Below, piece by piece: positions 21,560 to 24,748 of a stretch of 24,748 nt of DNA. The DNA is from Macrocybe gigantea (lineage: Eukaryota > Basidiomycota > Agaricomycetes > Agaricales > Callistosporiaceae), in NCBI GenBank assembly GCA_011319805.1, contig SJRY01000180.1, positions 1 to 24,748 of the forward strand, written 5' to 3'. Position numbers and translations under genes: made by a program. The first letter of the stretch is position 1; every line of letters starts with the position of its first letter. The notes under the pieces are model-generated. The model saw nothing but the letters and a program-made list of their open reading frames with translations. It ran no database searches and was not told the DNA's origin.

Positions 21560-24210
21560 ATGAGCACGCACCTCGAACGGGCGATAGAGCAGATCCAAGT
21601 CAAAAAGAATCATAAGGAGATCGATTTCACTCAGCATGTCCTTGAGAGTGGAGAAGTCGTCAGCACGCAGGAGCGGGTCATAAAGATGTACGGTTCACCT
21701 TTTTTTCCACAGCGACTCTTTTCCGCCTTTCCTCTCCCGTACCTTCACTTGACCTGACCGCCTCCCCTCTCATCATTGCCAGGTACAAGCTCCAGCAATG
21801 CACATTCCCACTGACGAGCAGTTCTGGAACCGCCATGGACAGGATCGCACTAAGCCGGACGTCGCGTTCCTCAAGAATCACTTTTACCGAGAAGGACGCT
21901 TGAGCGAAGAGCATGCATTGTGGATAATACAGACTGCGACAGAGCTTCTGAAGAATGAGCCCAACGTACTGACTGTCGATGCACCCATTACCGGTATGTC
22001 GTCGCCCCGCTCGATTCTCGACATGCCAGCCCTGATTCCGCACAATGCTCTGCTTTCCGTTCTGTAGTTTGCGGTGATATTCACGGACAATATGTCAGTG
22101 TCAAGATTGTTGTCACCTGCTGTGTGATCACTGATGCATGAGCCCTAGTATGACTTGATGAAGCTGTTTGAGGTTGGCGGCAGCCCGGCTGACACCCGGT
22201 ATCTCTTCCTTGGTGATTACGTCGACAGAGGTTATTTCAGCATAGAGGTGTGTCATAGTTGCGTCTCCGGCAGACCATCTTATCCCAAATGTATATTTTG
22301 GCAGTGCGTACTCTATCTATGGTCTCTCAAAATCTGGTACCCGGACACGCTTTTCTTACTACGCGGAAACCACGAATGCCGCCACCTCACAGATTATTTC
22401 ACTTTCAAACTGGAGTGTATGATTATTTCACACTTAAAATACTCGTCATTGCCTTACAGAGCATACAGGCAAACACAAGTACTCTGAAAAGATTTACGAA
22501 GCGTGCATGGAGTCTTTCTGTGCCCTTCCACTGGCTGCGATCATGAACAAGCAATTCTTGTGCATCCATGGAGGCCTTTCCCGGAATTGAACACGTTAGA
22601 TGATATCCGGCAGGTACGCCGTTCACTTTTCGAGATTAACCTTGGGAGTGCCTCATACGCTAGCATGCACCATCTCAGCTTGATCGCTTCCGAGAACCCC
22701 CTACTCATGGCCTCATGTGTGATATACTCTGGGCAGACCCAATCGAAGACTTTGGGACAGAGAAAACGACCGAGAGTTATGTCCACAACCACGTCCGTGG
22801 TTGCTCGTATTTCTTTACGTGCGTCGCAGCGATTGTTCATCTCATTTCTCGAGACTTGAGCTCCGTGTAGGTATCAAGCAGCTTGCCAGTTCCTTGAACG
22901 GAACAACCTCCTTTCCATCATTAGGGCCCACGAAGCTCAAGATGCTGGGTACGTCGTCACGTCATCAGCGCGGTCGGCTTTGATGTTGAACTATCGCGGA
23001 CAGTTATCGTATGTATCGCAAGACTAAAACAACGGGTTTCCCTTCGGTTATGACCATATTTTCCGCGCCCAATTATCTCGACGTCTACAACAACAAGGCT
23101 GCGGTGCTGAAGTACGAAAGCAACGTCATGAATATCAGACAGTTCAACTGCACACCGCATCCCTATTGGTTGCCAAACTTCATGGATGTGTTTTCGTGGA
23201 GTCTACCTTTTGTGGGAGAGAAGAGTACGTTGTCATATTTTAATATTATCTCATCGTCTGAACTCACGTCTTTCGTTGTTAGTCACCGATATGTTGGTGG
23301 CCGTGCTTAACACGTGTACGAAAGAAGAACTGGAAGAGAGTGACGACGAATCCACATTTGTATCGCCGTCTGCGGTGGCATCGGAAGAATCTGCGGAACG
23401 CAGGAAAGTTATTAAGAACAAGATCATGGCTGTCGGAAGGATGGCCCGAGTTTTTGCACTTCTACGGTCAGTCACTGTGGATTCATTAAAAGCGGTGTGA
23501 TAACTATTTCGACAGGGAAGAGTCGGAAAAGGTTTCTGAACTCAAAAACGTTTCCGGTTCAAGCAAACTCCCGTATGGTACCCTTGCTTCGGGTACGGAG
23601 GGAATCAAAGAATCAATCACCGGATTCGACGATGCGTACGCGCCTTTGTTCCCTTTATACCGATACTTAAAGCTGACATTGACCTTTACCAAGTCGCAAA
23701 TCTGATATTGAAAACGAACGGTTACCTCCAGAGTTATATGATGCTGACTCTGAAGAAGGAAAGGCGCTCATATCCTCATCTTCTCTTCCGTCGACCCCAT
23801 CGGAAAGCATAGAATCGCCAGCACCTGTTACACCCAATGGTGTTTCGGCTGGCTTGGAAAGGGCCATTTCTTCCGGTGCAGTGGCTGGGACGCTTACCAA
23901 CATCAACACATCGCCGGTGCAAACACCCATGTCGCCGCCATCGCCTCAATCGCCGATGACACCCAGCAGCCCATCGGGCACGCCGTTCAAGCGCGGGCAC
24001 TCTCGGACAGCCAGTCTCGGCACAACGATGACGAGCCCCAGCACGCGCCGACGAAGCCTAGAAAGCACCATGTCGCTGATACAAAATGTATTGGACGGGA
24101 AGGAGCCGAAGATACCAGAGGCGGACGAAAGCGGAGAGAATTACGTTGACAGGTTGGCTGGTTCATCTGTTCCGCCTGCTGCCAATAATGGGCGACCATC
24201 TGTGCGTTAA
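21560..24210 (+). CDS. CNA1: Calcineurin A, catalytic subunit of the Ca2+/calmodulin-dependent Ser/Thr phosphatase
   Basis: Twelve exons: 21560-21687, 21783-21993, 22068-22093, 22149-22247, 22305-22416, 22469-22613, 22679-22818, 22871-22948, 23004-23224, 23283-23466, 23516-23635 and 23694-24210. They give about 660 codons if two missing bases are allowed (near 21685, VIK-D-VQAP; near 22580, GGLS-PE). Metal-binding motifs are intact: GDIHGQ (about 116-121), GDYVDRG (144-150), GNHE (176-179), and later the conserved histidine of [10 protein letters not shown]. Next come the calcineurin-B-binding helix ([17 protein letters not shown], near 367), the calmodulin-binding helix ([19 protein letters not shown], near 427), an autoinhibitory-type segment and a Ser/Pro-rich tail. 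It dephosphorylates Crz1-type factors in stress and growth signalling. Exon 3 is only 26 nt. The indels sit in conserved sequence and look like sequencing errors. Confidence 0.93.
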
Positions 24211-24689
24211 GGCATGCGATTTCGGATTCCGGTCGACGATTCTGGCACTTTTCTCGCCGTTCTACTTTTCCGTTCGTTCACCATTCATCTTCTTCGGCGT
24301 TCGGTTTCTCCCCGCGAATACTCTCACATTCCTTCAATCATACACGTGGTAATAGGCATCGTCGGTCGGCATCGACATCGTGATAGTTATCCTTCCCGCA
24401 TTCTCTCTTTCAGTTTCATTCCTTTCTTTGTCGCCACGTTTGGCGATGGTATGAATTGGCGTCATGAGGCAATTACGGTTGATCAGATATACGTACGCGT
24501 TGTAAACTAGTCGATAAGATACCACGGATTCATACCTTTTGTCTTTCCACGTTCTACGATCATCATCTCAAACCGTTGCGCGCTATTTAGGCTAGGAACT
24601 AATTCCTGATAAGAGTCATGACGCGAGGCTCATGTGTACAGGGAACATATAGACCGCAAGGCATCCTTCGATATGGCAACCCCACGATC
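24211..24689. other. Intergenic region downstream of calcineurin
   Basis: About 480 bases holding the calcineurin 3' end and the promoter of the next gene. Open frames at 24086-24352 and 24214-24510 only overlap or follow the calcineurin tail in other frames and show no domain. Confidence 0.5.
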
Positions 24690-24748
24690 ATGTCGTCCGT
24701 CATGGATTCGCTCGTTTTCCGACACATCTTCTCCACGGACGAGTCGGC
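24690..24748 (+). CDS. Start of a further gene cut by the window edge, possibly a class-II fumarase/lyase-type enzyme
   Basis: An ATG at 24690 opens a frame that stays open to the last base (MSSVMDSLVFRHIFSTDES). The phrase resembles the N terminus of fumarase/aspartase-superfamily lyases (adenylosuccinate lyase or 3-carboxymuconate cycloisomerase type), where a short lead precedes the first helix. Only 19 residues are visible, so this is a weak guess. An ATG at 24673 in another frame is also open to the edge. Confidence 0.35.
   Translation, partial: MSSVMDSLVFRHIFSTDES

Noticed and set aside
1..24748. Mobile elements, CRISPR arrays, tRNA or rRNA genes, viral sequence
   Set aside because: I saw no transposase or reverse-transcriptase motifs, long terminal repeats, spaced repeats, cloverleaf or ribosomal sequence on either strand. 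A systematic repeat search was not possible by eye.

Overview
The window is nuclear DNA of a basidiomycete fungus, most likely a mushroom-forming Agaricomycete. The evidence is many short GT-AG introns (about 45-100 nt), basidiomycete-type protein families (an F-box/LRR-like protein, a RhoGEF of the PH plus CNH type, a mushroom-type family with an ExK motif), and compact gene spacing on both strands. I see no virus, bacterial operon, CRISPR array, tRNA or rRNA.

Layout, left to right. (1) 1-390, minus: 5' end of a D-amino-acid-oxidase-like gene, cut by the window edge. (2) 574-2068, minus: sphingolipid delta-4 desaturase. Both carry several single-base indels although their key motifs survive. 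(3) 2069-2445: divergent promoter with a perfect ATCACGTGAT palindrome. (4) 2446-5430, plus: Sre1/SREBP-type membrane-bound bHLH factor, 959 codons in an unbroken frame. (5) 6224-8173, plus: F-box protein. (6) 9660-10707, plus: zinc-finger protein with three repeated finger pairs, each pair split by an intron at the same place. (7) 10865-15416, minus: large WW-domain, Arg/Ser/Pro-rich protein of eight exons. (8) 15649-16797, plus: UNC-50/Gmh1 family, eight exons including a 26-nt microexon. (9) 17201-18262, minus: Derlin with WR motif and Cdc48-binding SHP box. (10) 18505-19129, plus: relic of a RhoGEF. (11) 19602-20734, minus: basidiomycete family of unknown role with a PD-(D/E)XK-like core. 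(12) 21560-24210, plus: calcineurin catalytic subunit, twelve exons. (13) 24690-24748, plus: start of a further gene running off the edge.

These are mostly housekeeping genes, with lipid and endomembrane themes close together: sterol-type transcription factor beside a ceramide desaturase, UNC-50 beside Derlin. There is no co-regulated cluster beyond the shared desaturase/Sre1 promoter. The most unusual items are the E-box in that promoter, the repeated-exon zinc-finger gene with an AA instead of AG at one acceptor, the RhoGEF relic, the ExK family protein, and an uneven distribution of one-base indels (dense at 1-2068, sparse elsewhere) that looks more like sequence error than decay but could be either. 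All exon joins were worked out by eye from splice signals and reading frame.
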